This document shows positions 12,561-23,544 of a DNA stretch of 64,000 nt, piece by piece. The translations under genes were made by a program, and so were the position numbers. Numbering within the stretch: the first letter of the stretch is position 1; each line of letters opens with the position of its first letter. This DNA is from Lingula anatina (Eukaryota > Brachiopoda > Lingulata > Lingulida > Lingulidae). The notes beneath the pieces are model-generated. The model made no database searches. It saw only the letters and a list, made by a program, of their open reading frames with translations, and was not told where the DNA came from. The DNA lies in assembly GCF_001039355.2 (NCBI RefSeq), contig NW_019775384.1:37726-101725 (forward strand), given 5' to 3'.

Positions 12561-14235
12561 CAGTGAACAATGATTCATTCCCATGAGCTGCCCTAATGTT
12601 GTCTAGTTTTATCATACCGGATGTCCTCTTCAGTGCTGCTCCTCCTGTTTATAAGAACAGACATTTCCATTTTTAATAGATAATAGTTATTCCTCAAAAT
12701 AGCTGTAATTCCACCGTTTTCAATACTGATAAACTACACACTTATTTGAGACTGATTTCATGCTATAAATTAGATCCCTATGCAGAGATTAAAAGAATAT
12801 AAGTTATAAACAAAATTCATACTTTTTTATCTTTCGAGCATTTTCCTGCTTTCACTCACAATTAAGCAGTTTGTCAATCAATTAATAAGCTTAAAACTTA
12901 TGCAATATGCATTTTCTCGCTCATCAACCTCTAAAGCCTTCTCTTAGAAGCTCAATTTTCTTTTATCATTAATAAAAACATTTTACCAAACAGATGCATT
13001 TTACAGTAACCCATTACTTATATCTATAATTGTACTGACTAAACAAATGAAATGTCTTATAATTTCCAATGTTATGTTCCCAGTGGCATTTTGAAAAAAA
13101 AAAAAAAAAAACATTCACAGTCAAGTAATGATTAAAAGAAAATATTACCTCTTACATTTTGCCAGCCTAGCTTCAATCCCACCAGTATTCAAAGACTAGT
13201 AATAATCATCATTCTTGATCTGAAAACATAATGAAAATCATGTTATGGCAGTAACCCACCAACTATTATAAAAATCAAATGCCACAGCTATGCTTGCCAA
13301 CTTTAAATACTGCCAGTAAAGAACAGTAAGCAAAACATTTTGAAATAATTTACTTACCAATTATGTACAAAATTTGTAGGAAATTACCCTAACATAAAAT
13401 CATGTCATACTTAATTCCGTTCAACAAGCACTTTTCAACCATTCAGAGAGAATAAATTGGCAATCTAGCAAATGTATCACGAAAGCCACTAAGTGAGGCC
13501 ATTAACTTGATTACTCTCATAACATCAATCCACACTCCCAATATTCAAGACAGTTTACAAACCCAAAATTAAATAAATAGATAAATATCTGTATTCTTAA
13601 CCATGGCCAATATGTAACAGGGAGCCCCCATCAGTGACTGATGAGAGCAATGAGCTCCTGTCTGCCATACATCACTGCCAACTGCATGCAGGAAGACCAT
13701 GGTTATCAAATATACAGCTAACACTTATTGATTTTATGAGAAGGTCAGCAGGGAATATATCTGGGGTCTGAAGAAAAATGAGAGCTAAGGAAAGTATAGG
13801 GAGGGGAATGGGGTGAGAGAGGCCCTTATTTTTGTGAATTTATGACAAGGCAAATAAGGCAGAAATTTGGGCTTTAAAGGAAAGTGAAAGCAGTAGAGAA
13901 AGTAGGCAGCCAGAAGACAGATTATTAGCATTCAACTAGTGTAGAAAATGGGTGTTAAATTTCTTACTCTCTGTAGAAACTAGAGAGTTTTCAAAGAGGA
14001 AGCTCCAAAGCTTTGATAACCTCATTTTCTTGCATAATTAGTGATGTTGGACTGGCAATACCATTTCATATATATCTGTTATCAATTCAAGAAGAATCAA
14101 ACCACACAGTGAATGTGTTTATATATAATTTAAGTGGGTGGAGATCAATCCTTACCTTAAAACTGCCATCACCATTGGCTACTAGTCATGATAAATGGCT
14201 GGATGTTGACTATATCCACCCACAGTAGTCTGGGG
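12561..14235. other. Intergenic or RBM15 3' region, nothing recognised
   Basis: AT-rich with a poly(A) run near 13095-13111. A 71-codon plus-strand frame at 14013 has no recognisable motif. Confidence 0.5.
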
Positions 14236-14239
14236 TCTG

Positions 14240-14475
14240 GCAACAATGGTCAGTAGCTGGCATCACTGATCAGTAGCTTGGTACTAGCAGTAGCCGACAT
14301 TATTTTCTGGTCACTAGCCCCATTGGTCAGTACTTTTCCCCACTGGTCAATAGTTGGCATCACTGGTCAATAGATGGCACCACTGGTCAACAGCAGCAGC
14401 TTGCATCTCTCTCTGGTCACTAGCAGCACCAGTCAGTAGCAAGCACCACTGGGCAGTAGCTGACACCACCATCTG
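14240..14475. repeat. Degenerate minisatellite, ~20 bp unit CTGGTCARTAGNTGGCAYCA
   Basis: About nine imperfect copies in tandem. The clearest adjacent pair is CTGGTCAATAGTTGGCATCA then CTGGTCAATAGATGGCACCA near 14345-14385. It shares its GGTCA core with the array at 12.35 kb. Confidence 0.7.
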
Positions 14476-16620
14476 TTGGTTTAATCTACAAGCACTTACA
14501 CAGTACCACTTTTCTTAGAACTGACACCACTATGTAGTAATTGCCCTTTCTGAATTCAATCACCAAGAGATTGGCTGTGTTTTGCACTTAGAAGACTGGT
14601 AGGTTTGGAACCAAGTATGGTTGACTGGTTATAAGATGGAGAAAATACTGGGGTGCTTTATTAGGCGGAAAGCTTCTGTAGCTTCAGAGGGTGGAATTGT
14701 GATTCTGCGGCTCCTGTCTGATGCTGTTGTAATTTCCCATTCAAATCACTCTATGAAGTCCAGGGGGGAGATTAGCACATAAAACACAGTCATTTTTCTT
14801 TCAAGATAACCACGCACAATTGAGCACAAATCCCCAGCTTTCTGATGCGTTTTCAGCACTAGTGACAATATTGATGATGATTTAGTGAGGAAATCATCTT
14901 CACAGTTCAGATGGCATCATTTATGAGAAGGCTTATCGCAATCACCAAGTACCAAGCATCCATTCACCGAGAAGTGAAAAAAAAAATGGCAGCATCAACA
15001 CAATTTCATCCCTCATAGAGGAAAACTTATAAAAGTGATGACATAACAATTCCCTTGGTGAGTATCTCGTTTTGTTTGTCTCTGATGGTGCCTGGGAAAG
15101 CTGGGCTCTTCAGGTGGTAAACCAGCTCTTGGGGAAAATCTTGTATTGATTTTCATAACGTGATAATTAACTTATTACAGCAGCACAGTAGATCCAGGTT
15201 TCCTTTGACTTTAACGACTCAATTTTGTCTGATTCTTGGAGCTCTGACTCCAAGGAAAGCCTGAATCACAAGCCAGCCATCTCCTGTTGCTGCAGGTCAT
15301 ATCAATGAATGAATAATCCAAACACAATGCTCATATGACACATTTCAAATAGCATGGTTCTTCTACATATGGGGAATTGGGAACGCTCTGGTGAATGATG
15401 AAAAATATATAAACCTTTATGGATTTTGCTGAACCACTGCTCCGTGCTCACTCCTTCATTTTACACATTGCTGATGGGGAATTACACTTGAATGAATCTT
15501 TCCATCACCTCCTGAATCTTAATACCAGATCTGGAACATTTCTTGCAGTGAATCCGTCGAATGCTTTCTCTGGGACAGTGGACAATTTCCTCTTCCAAAA
15601 CAGCGCTGATTTTTTTTCAGAGTGGATAATTTTCAAAGTGAAGGCATTCTCATTCCTAACTGCAATACACATGAATGAATGCTTGAATTTTCCTCAGTGT
15701 CACTTTCTTGTAACTTAACTGTCCTCCATAGATTATTATGCAACAGAATTTTCATCCAAACATACAGAAGAACAAATCCCAGCATTTTCCATCTCCAACT
15801 CTCTTTTCGGAAATAAAGCCTTCAAATATTTCATAAACTGCGAAGGTGACTTTTCATAATTTCTATTCTTTTGGTTGTATGCATCAAGTCTTAATTGAAA
15901 TTTAGAATGACACAATACTGCATCACATTCACATCTCCATCTTGTATTGTGGAAAAACAAGCACATTTTCTAAAATTGGCACATAAAAGGATATTTTCAA
16001 TTGTTTTTCCTCCAAGGGGAATTTAAATTTTAAGTCACCAAAAAATGCAGCACATCCTTTTCAAGAACTATTTTTTTAAACTGAATCTTGACATCCCTTC
16101 CCATATGAACAGTGAGAAATCCACCAAGTCCTTTCACAACAAATATTCACGTGTACTCACTTTCCTTGCAGAGCAACTTTCCAAACAGGGGATTCTTGTG
16201 ACAGTTCCAATAAACTCATTTTCACTTTACAGAGTCATCATGATGGAGAGAGCAAGTAGTGAAACTTCCTCTTTTCAAAAAAACACCAATTTGTACAAAC
16301 ACTTTGGCAGGTCCTAATGAATACTTTTTAAACGATATTCCTGGGCGTATTGTTCTTTGGGTTTTATCTTGAGATACAGAAAATTCCTCGAAAAAGATGA
16401 TTGGCTGCTGCCATGTAGAAACAAAACGCTGATCAACTGCCATGGAACTGGATTTTTTTTTTACTGGTTGCCATGGAAACACTGAAGCATGCATGACCAC
16501 AATGTTCACTATTCAAGCCGACACAGACATCAAACTAAGAACTACTCCACAAGGAATAAAAAAAAAAAAAAACAAATTCAAAATAGAAGACAACTTGATA
16601 GATATCCACATGTAGAAAAA
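14476..16620 (-). other. Probable 3'UTR of the RBM15-like gene and flank
   Basis: Downstream, on the minus strand, of the RBM15 stop at 16621. No spliceable coding exon was seen. Frames at 15419 (+), 16045 (+) and 16222 (-) have no recognisable product. The 3' end cannot be fixed by eye. Confidence 0.4.
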
Positions 16621-18981
16621 TTAAACTGTGCCTTTCACTACAACTATCACTAAGTGATCCTCATTCAAAGGTTTGCTTCCTAGTTTTGGTGCTCGTTTCC
16701 GCAGATACTGGTGTCCAAAATCACACGGTGGAAATGCGTGAAGCACTCCAGCCTCTTTCTCAGTTGGCTGGGAGGACGGCGGCAAAGCGACAACTCCAGC
16801 TGCCTCTTTTTGCTGCAAGTACGTCACAAGATTTCTCAGAGGGCGCTGCTGAATAGATGGATCCTTTATCATCAAATTACTCGTTGGAACAGCAAGAAAG
16901 ATACAGTAACCAGAAGATCCAGCGCCACTGACACGTTTTCCCACTTCCTCAAGTTTGGTTTGGTCTAGACGTAAGCGTTGAGTAATTCTCAGCATGTTAG
17001 CATCGCTGCTTGACGCGTCTTTCATCAGCACATCCGCCAGGGTCACATCGCCACTTACATGATATAAACGCGCAGGAAATGCACTGCTTTTCAACACTAA
17101 AGCTCCTGTCCATGCGCAGGATAATTTTTTCATGAGGTCAAGGATGTTTTCCACATGGTCTACTGTTGGGAATTCAGAGGTGGAAACATGTGCACTGGTT
17201 TCCTTATTGTATGATCTCTCTCTCTCTCTCTCTCTTTCTCGGTCCCTTTCACGAATTTCTCCCTCGCTTCCAAACCGAGATCTTTTGTTTGGTGAATAAG
17301 AGGGACGCTTGTTTGAATCTCTATCCCAGAAATCACTGTTTGGTGTCCTTGGTTTTCCTCCATAATGGTTTTGTTCTTCAGAGTGTCGATCAAATGATCT
17401 TTTGTTTCTGTTTTCATTCTCTCTGAATCGATTATCTTCGTTATCCCTTTGATTATCCTGATTACGATACAGAGGTTCTTTTTCACGATTGCCACCGCCA
17501 CCACGACGAGAATTATATGGGCGGTCTGAATTACCATTACGGTTCCTATCATGATCTCTGAAATTATTGGCTCTTTGATCAACACGCCCATCACGATCAC
17601 TGTGTCTTGATATTGTATCAAAATCATCATCTTTGCCATCTCTGGACCGGCCTGAGGGGGAAGGTTGGGACAAAATATGAGCAGGTTCCACAAAATCAAC
17701 ACGGAGGCGCCTGTCAGGGCCTCCCAGGGGAAACCCCCTCATTTCCTGACTAGCAGCCTGGGCAGCATCAATGCTATCATAAACAACATAGGCATAATTC
17801 TTTCCCTGTGGCCAATCAATTCTGTGAATTAAACCAAAACGGTCAAACTCCCGTGCCAAATCTTCAGGACGAATCCAAGATCCTAAACCTCCAACCCAGA
17901 GACAAGTGGTAGGCGTCACTTTTCCATATCCAATCTTGCACTGAAATTTTCCAATCATTTGCCCAGACAACTGAACTTTAGCTCTGTGTGCATAGTCCAA
18001 ATTACTGAACTTAACAAAAGCATAAGCATTTCCATGGCCCTGGGGTGGTCTTTTAATATCCACATCTTCAAGGGTTCCATATTTAGAAAACACATGTCTG
18101 AGCTCATTCTCAGTGATGTTATAATCTAAATTCCCAACAAACAGGGTCCGAGTGGCTTTGGAATCATCTTCTGGGGATATATGGTCTAAATGATGAGGGA
18201 ATTTATCCACTTTTGAGGAAACTGGGGGTTGGGGTGGCTGTCTGCTACGTGAATCGTAAGATCTTTCAAAATCTCGTGAACGAGAATCTCTCATGTCACG
18301 CATATCTCTGTGGAGTAATTCGCGCCCCAAGCTGTCATGGCGCATACCCCTACCACTGCCTATTGAATGTGCTGGCGATATACTCCTTCGCATGTACAAC
18401 GGTTCTCTGGGGGGCAGATATTCTGGGCTAATACTCCCACGTCTTTTACTTGGCATCTGACTTTTGAAATTACCAAACGTTTTCACATGTTTAAAAACTG
18501 GCTCAACACGAACTGGTCTATCAAACAGGATTAACTTTCCTCGAGCGTTCCTGGCCTCACGGGCGTCTTCAGGATAGCGAAAATTTACATAAGCTAACCT
18601 TTCATTTGTTGGCGTGTGGGTCACTTTGACGTTGAATTCTCCGAATTTCTTGAACTCACGCCACAAAGCGTCACGTACAACATTATCTGGGACCTGCGGC
18701 AGGAGCCCGCTGACGCACAGTGAGCGATATTCTGGTTTTTCTGCACTCCTGGGATCAAACGGATCAACTAAACCTCTCTCGTCCTTATGCCGAGGGAGGA
18801 CTCGATCATATTCATACTCACTGCGAGGGGAGCGATCCCGGTAGGTTTCTCGCATTCTGTGTTTTGCTCTTCCCTCTCTTCGAAAATCAGCATAGTCTCT
18901 GTGCATTTCCTCGTGCTCGGCGTAACTCTGCCGAGGTCTCTTGGCTCGAGGGGACATGTCCATGTCTGGGTGATGTTTCAT
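16621..18981 (-). CDS. RBM15 / spenito RNA-binding protein (SPEN family)
   Basis: A 786-residue protein in one uninterrupted exon. SPEN-family small members (RBM15/RBM15B, fly spenito) bind RNA in the nucleus and recruit the METTL3-WTAP m6A writer complex. Domain order fits exactly. An Arg-rich N-terminus is followed by RRM1 at about 86-165 (RSLCVSGLLPQV...LAYVNFRYPEDA). RRM2 follows (RTLFVGNLDYNITENELRHV, AYAFVKFSNLDYA), then RRM3 (CLWVGGLGSW...YAYVVYDSIDAAQ). A long Arg/Asp/Asn-rich low-complexity linker comes next, and a C-terminal SPOC domain (WTGALVLKSSAFPARLYHVSG ... CDFGHQYLRKRAPKL) ends in DHLVIVVVKGTV. A (TC)n run at 17217-17236 encodes RERERERE inside the linker and could vary in length between alleles. 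The start ATG precedes MKHHPDMDMSPRAKRPR. An intronless coding region is usual for RBM15. Confidence 0.95.
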   Translation of the reverse strand: MKHHPDMDMSPRAKRPRQSYAEHEEMHRDYADFRREGRAKHRMRETYRDRSPRSEYEYDRVLPRHKDERGLVDPFDPRSAEKPEYRSLCVSGLLPQVPDNVVRDALWREFKKFGEFNVKVTHTPTNERLAYVNFRYPEDAREARNARGKLILFDRPVRVEPVFKHVKTFGNFKSQMPSKRRGSISPEYLPPREPLYMRRSISPAHSIGSGRGMRHDSLGRELLHRDMRDMRDSRSRDFERSYDSRSRQPPQPPVSSKVDKFPHHLDHISPEDDSKATRTLFVGNLDYNITENELRHVFSKYGTLEDVDIKRPPQGHGNAYAFVKFSNLDYAHRAKVQLSGQMIGKFQCKIGYGKVTPTTCLWVGGLGSWIRPEDLAREFDRFGLIHRIDWPQGKNYAYVVYDSIDAAQAASQEMRGFPLGGPDRRLRVDFVEPAHILSQPSPSGRSRDGKDDDFDTISRHSDRDGRVDQRANNFRDHDRNRNGNSDRPYNSRRGGGGNREKEPLYRNQDNQRDNEDNRFRENENRNKRSFDRHSEEQNHYGGKPRTPNSDFWDRDSNKRPSYSPNKRSRFGSEGEIRERDRERERERERSYNKETSAHVSTSEFPTVDHVENILDLMKKLSCAWTGALVLKSSAFPARLYHVSGDVTLADVLMKDASSSDANMLRITQRLRLDQTKLEEVGKRVSGAGSSGYCIFLAVPTSNLMIKDPSIQQRPLRNLVTYLQQKEAAGVVALPPSSQPTEKEAGVLHAFPPCDFGHQYLRKRAPKLGSKPLNEDHLVIVVVKGTV
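17217..17236 (-). repeat. In-frame (TC)n coding microsatellite
   Basis: Dinucleotide run inside the RBM15 linker, read on the minus strand as GAGA and translated as alternating Arg and Glu. Only length changes in multiples of three keep the frame. Confidence 0.9.
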
Positions 18982-19814
18982 AACTTAATAAAAATTTCCT
19001 TAATAATGCAAGAATGATCGTTTATCGCACCTATCTTTTATCAATGAAGCTTCCACAGCGACAGCCATATTGTACAAGACGATCAGCTTTCTCCAGAAAA
19101 ATTCATCCGCTAACAAGAAGGAACGTAATAATCCGCTTTATTTAAATGATTGTCTCCTAAAACAGTTTTTATTGACCTTTATGTATAAGTTACTTGTGGA
19201 CATTATCAGAATCACTTTGCATTTGCGATCAACTGTGCGCTCTATATTTTGATGCGAAAAATGCTTGTAAATCCGTGATGCGGCTAGGGAAATGACCTTG
19301 ACCTAAATAAAGTGCGTGCTTGGAAGGCCTACTCGGAACAATTTTTTCTCAAATAATAAACCGATTTTGTTAATAAAAACCTGCACACGCATAATCGTTG
19401 TATTATCGTGTGTATTATAAAACTATATTTGTAGTGAGACTATATTTACAGTCTTGATCTGCACTGGTGTTTAAAACTGGTAATTATACAGAGTATATTT
19501 ACTAGTAGTAGCAGTGGTACCTAGTCTACCATAAAAATTATTTTAAAGAAAAAATAAATTGCCTTAACTGCAACCATTAGTAAACACTAGAGATAGTGCA
19601 CGCTATCTTAAAAGTACACAAAAAAGGGGTGAAAAATAAAGCAATGATACATTTTTTTACTAACAGGGTATTTATTTTATGTATTAACTTTATTATCGAT
19701 CTCGTTTATGTTTCTGGCACATTTACATAGTCTTTTGTACTAAATACAGTAGGGGTAGAGGTTATATGACATACAAAAAAAAATGTGGTATCATTACAAT
19801 ATGAGTGTGCAAGT
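18982..19814. promoter_or_regulatory. RBM15 promoter region / spacer to zinc-finger gene
   Basis: 833 bases between two genes on the same (minus) strand. A YY1-like motif, CAATATGGCTGTC on the minus strand near 19060-19072, lies about 85 bases upstream of the RBM15 ATG and could mark the start site. Short terminal sequences of the zinc-finger 3'UTR lie at the other end. No coding content. Confidence 0.4.
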
Positions 19815-21943
19815 TTAAGGAGCATGTTCCATCTCATGCTTTACACAAGCATTCTTGTTTTTAAACTCTTTATGACAAATTTGACACTTGTAAGTGGTGG
19901 AAACTGCGTGAATTTTCTCGTGCTGATTGCAGGTTGCTCTTTGCATAAACGCTTTATCACAAAATCTGCACTTGTATGGCCTCTCTCCAGTGTGAGTTCT
20001 CTCGTGATTAATCAATGTGGTTCTTTGAAGATATGTTTTCTCGCAAAACTGACACTTATGAGGCCTATCTCCAGTGTGAATCCTCTGATGACGCTTGAAT
20101 CCTTTCTTTTCTGCAAATGTTTTGGAGCAAACCTGACATTTGAATGGTTTTTCAGATCCAAGTTTGTGTCTTCGCTGGTGCTCGTTTCTATATAAATACC
20201 TGGTAAATGCTTTGCCACAGTGCTTACACAGGTAAGCTTTGTCACCAGTGTGGGCCCTCTCATGTTCCCGGAAGACATTTCTCCTGGAAAAAGTCTTTCC
20301 ACAATACCGACACAAATATGTTTTTTCCTCATTTTGTAGTTTTTCATGAGACTTACCACCCCTCAGCTGCAGAAAGGTCTCCTCACAGTATTTATACTGG
20401 TAGGAGTAATACAAGTGAGTTTTTTCATGTCTTTTGTAAAGATCCAGAGACCAAAATCGCATGGGACAAACAGGGCAAACGTAGAGAGTTGTCAGTTCAT
20501 TATCCGTACGTATCTTCTCAATGCTTTTGTCAGTACTCAGCAATGACATTTTAGAGCCATCTGACTTGCTTAATCCAAAACCTTCTTTCAAATTAGTGGT
20601 ATTGTTAGGATTAGTTTTTTGTGTGACAGAAATTGGCAAGTCAGGGTGCTTTAGGGAGAAGACAGAATCCACGGTCACTTTCAGGCCATCTTGGCTTGTC
20701 TTGCCATTACCACCTTCTTTTGGATTTATACCAGAATTATCACTGTCTGACAGAGCAGAATTTAATCTTCTGGTGTTAGGGCCATCTTGGAGTTGAACTG
20801 CTTCTTGCTCTGACCCCTGCTGTCCTCTGGTGCTTTTGTCATTTTGAATGAACTTGTGGTGCCATCTGGTGTCTTGGACAGCTGACTGTGTCTCATTGTC
20901 AGAAACATCTGAGCTTACAAGATCATCCGGATCTGCCCCCTGCTGCCCCCTAGTGTCAGGACTGTCTTGACCAAAAGAAATTCCCTGAATGGACGTATGC
21001 TGCTTTTCAGATTCCAACCTTATAAAAATAAATATTAAAAAGTATAAAGTTTATTTGATAATTGCTGTTAAAAAGCAGATAAATATATAACCAATCTATA
21101 ATTAAAAGATAGCATAAATATGTTTTCAGTATTAAAAAAATGTAGTTTAATATTACTGATTTAGATCTATTCAATACGAGTGCAAAACCGGGCCTTGCAC
21201 CTGAAATGCACATAATCTGCTTCTGAAGCATTCAGCAGAATTTTTGGCAGAATCAAGCAAGTTTGGATTTCTGATACAAAAAAATACTACAGTATTTATA
21301 ATAATAATCCTTACAAACTGTTGTCCCTGTTGTCACCACCATTTTTCAGTAGCTTTTGTACACATGGTTTAGAAATAAGTTCATTATATTTGTAATATCT
21401 AAAAAGAGAAGAGAACATTGCATTTATTTTATATAGTATCAGTGTCATGTTCTTGGGTGGAGCATAACTATGGAGAAACAAATTCATTTAATTTTTAAGC
21501 AGTGATCATTGATAAGGAATAATACCTAATTCAGTATTTAAATATTTTGCAACACAAACAAAAGAAAGTATTAATTTGGAGATTTGCATATTGATTTTTT
21601 TTATCTCGTGAGATACATTAATTCATATAAAGTAAAAGAATTTTGAAAATAAATCTTTCAAAGAAATCATTTAGTTATGCACATCTATAATATATGGTGC
21701 TTATTGTAATGTGTCATGAAATATATTATTATTTTACGTTTCATATAATAAGAAAGATTTACTAACTTACGTGTCTATGAGAATTGTAACCAGCCTCTCA
21801 CAAGATTCATATTTTAGTTCATCTTTCAAGGTTTTCCACCTCTCTTCTTGTAGTCCAATATTGATCCAATTTGAGGGCAAAACAAGTTGAAAAATTTGAG
21901 AATTACCACTGGGGTGCTTCTTCACTCCATTGCTTACTTCCAT
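19815..21943 (-). CDS. C2H2 zinc-finger protein, three coding exons, ~486 aa
   Basis: Exons on the minus strand: 21943-21771 (start MEVSNGVKKHPSG), 21398-21315 and 21018-19815. Donors GTAAGT and GTAAGG and TAG/AAG acceptors join in frame, giving 486 residues. The N-terminal ~85 residues (NWINIGLQEERWKTLKDELK ... YYKYNELISKPCVQKLLKN) form a compact charged region I do not recognise. A Ser/Asp/Gln-rich linker follows with a repeated TRGQQG motif. From about residue 265 there are eight C2H2 units: seven keep the C-X2-C-X12-H-X3-H spacing and TGE/TGD-type linkers, and the second (YQYKYCEETFLQ...) is degenerate. The protein is probably a nuclear DNA-binding transcription factor; the target is unknown. 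Too general a fold to name an orthologue. Confidence 0.88.
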
Positions 21944-22087
21944 GCCAGTGGTTGTTTTTGTACACTGAATTCAGAACCTATAAAATATGTTGAAGAACTG
22001 TTACTTCCCCATATTGCCTTGGTTTTCGGCTTTAGGTACTTTAACCTAGTAAGGCCTCAAAATGGGTCAATCTTACACACGTGTGTT

Positions 22088-22128
<41 letters not shown>

Positions 22129-22340
22129 ACGCTAATTGACCAATAAATAGAAAATTAGGATAAAGACTAAGAAACAGAGAACTTACAATTACTCACGTGT
22201 GTCTCAGACGTTCAGATGTTCGAATTTGGGAATCAAAATAATTATTTCCGAGACGAAATGTTCAGGCTAATTTACAAGAGTTTGAAGCGAGGTGGAACAA
22301 AATGGCCTCCGATACTACAGAAACGGTTCGCAGTCTCCAC
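21944..22340 (-). promoter_or_regulatory. Probable 5'UTR exon and promoter of the zinc-finger gene
   Basis: On the minus strand a donor-like ACAC|GTGAGT occurs near 22197, and an acceptor-like CTGAATTCAG near 21963 lies just before the start exon. This suggests an untranslated first exon. A YY1-like GCCATTTTG lies near 22300. The intron would contain a (GT)n-(GA)n microsatellite at about 22081-22128. Confidence 0.4.
22081..22128. repeat. (GT)n(GA)n compound microsatellite
   Basis: GTGTGT run followed directly by a GAGAGA run. It produces a spurious plus-strand frame. Confidence 0.9.
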
Positions 22341-22956
22341 TAACACACCCACTAAAGGAAAATCAGTGCACTAAAATGAAAATAAAATTGATAACGTGGC
22401 ATAAATGTATCTTGGTATTACAGACTAAAGGGGTTTTTTTATTTTAAAAAAAAAGATGAAAGTGACTGTAGTTCAAAATGACTTTCCTCTATTCACTAAT
22501 TACCTATGAGTAGCTAGGCCTATCTGTTTTATCGGGGTCACCTTCTTACGTTCCGATAGGGCCTACTCCCCGACATCTTTACCCACCCCCTCCCTCCCAA
22601 AATTATCAGGCTTCGGGGGTTTTTTTTTTTTTTCACCAACAGGTTTTAAAATTCAATTTTTATAATTATCAAAATTTTAATAAGGACAAATTCAATCACC
22701 AAATTTTATAATAATAACAAATTCGATTTTTCTTTATTATTAATTATATTTAAATGATATTATGATAAATGAGCCCAACTTTCACCTTTGTTAAATGGCT
22801 TTCCAAAGAAAGGATGCAAAAAATTGCACAAACCGTGGTTGTCTGAATGATGAGATTGTCTGTCCGAAATCAGAGGTGAAACTTGGATCTGCAATATGTT
22901 TTCTTTATCTGTAATTTGACTTCGGGAAAGGTAATTATTCTTGAAAATTAATAGGT

Positions 22957-23028
22957 GGGCTCGTCCGGGAGTTGAACCCGGGACCTCTCGCACCCTAAGC
23001 GAGAATCATACCCCTAGACCAACGAGCC
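22957..23028 (-). tRNA. tRNA-Pro(AGG), copy 1
   Basis: 72 bases, GGCTCGTTGG...CCGGACGAGCCC on the minus strand. All four arms pair: acceptor GGCTCGT/ACGAGCC, anticodon stem CTCGC/GCGAG around the loop TTAGGGT (anticodon AGG), and T loop TTCAACT. A and B boxes are intact, and a T-run terminator follows at about 22944-22947. It differs from the remembered human tRNA-Pro-AGG at about one T-loop position. Confidence 0.97.
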
Positions 23029-23540
23029 ATGTATATTTAAACTAATGATTTGTTTCTAAATTACCATGATTACTGGCGAAAATGTATGCATTTACTGTGG
23101 AAGTGAAAGCCAACATCAAATGACAAGTCAATCTATAGGTTAAAGTAAAACATACATAACCTTTTTATCCAAAATTAAAATTTCTTTTTCAGGCAATATC
23201 TCTGAATTTGGATTCGGTGTTTTGTGCCGCTTCTAATTGTTTATTCTAAAGCTTTTATTGGTTTATTTAGACCGATAATCACTTTTAGGCGCTTACAAAA
23301 TTTATTTCGTCGTATATAAGGATATAGTAACTACGATAAAAAATTTTTAGGGTGCAGTAAGATACTCAGACGTATAGATTTGACACTTGACGAACGCGAT
23401 TCTGTCCGAGGCCAGTTGAAATGATGAATTTTTAATATCAGAATGAATATCTACAATCTACAATCGCTACTATTCGTTGGGGTTTTCAATCCATCGGTTT
23501 CTCCCGTAAAAACCAAAATTAAGCGACAACATACAGTTTT
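23029..23540. other. Spacer between tRNA-Pro copy 1 and PDZ copy 1
   Basis: AT-rich; no gene seen. Probable poly(A) site of PDZ copy 1 at its right edge, near 23545-23565 (AATAAA on the minus strand). Confidence 0.5.
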
Positions 23541-23544
23541 ATAA

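Noticed and set aside
15419-15718. 99-codon plus-strand frame starting MDFAEPLL
   Set aside because: No recognisable domain or splice context; lies opposite the probable RBM15 3'UTR.
16222-16509. 95-codon minus-strand frame just downstream of RBM15
   Set aside because: No family motif; most likely 3'UTR sequence of RBM15.
17160-17702. 180-codon minus-strand frame rich in Ile and Glu
   Set aside because: A shifted frame across the low-complexity Arg/Asp linker of RBM15; the RBM15 frame is the real one.
19785-20796. Several plus-strand frames opposite the zinc-finger exon
   Set aside because: Antisense shadows of the C2H2 coding sequence.
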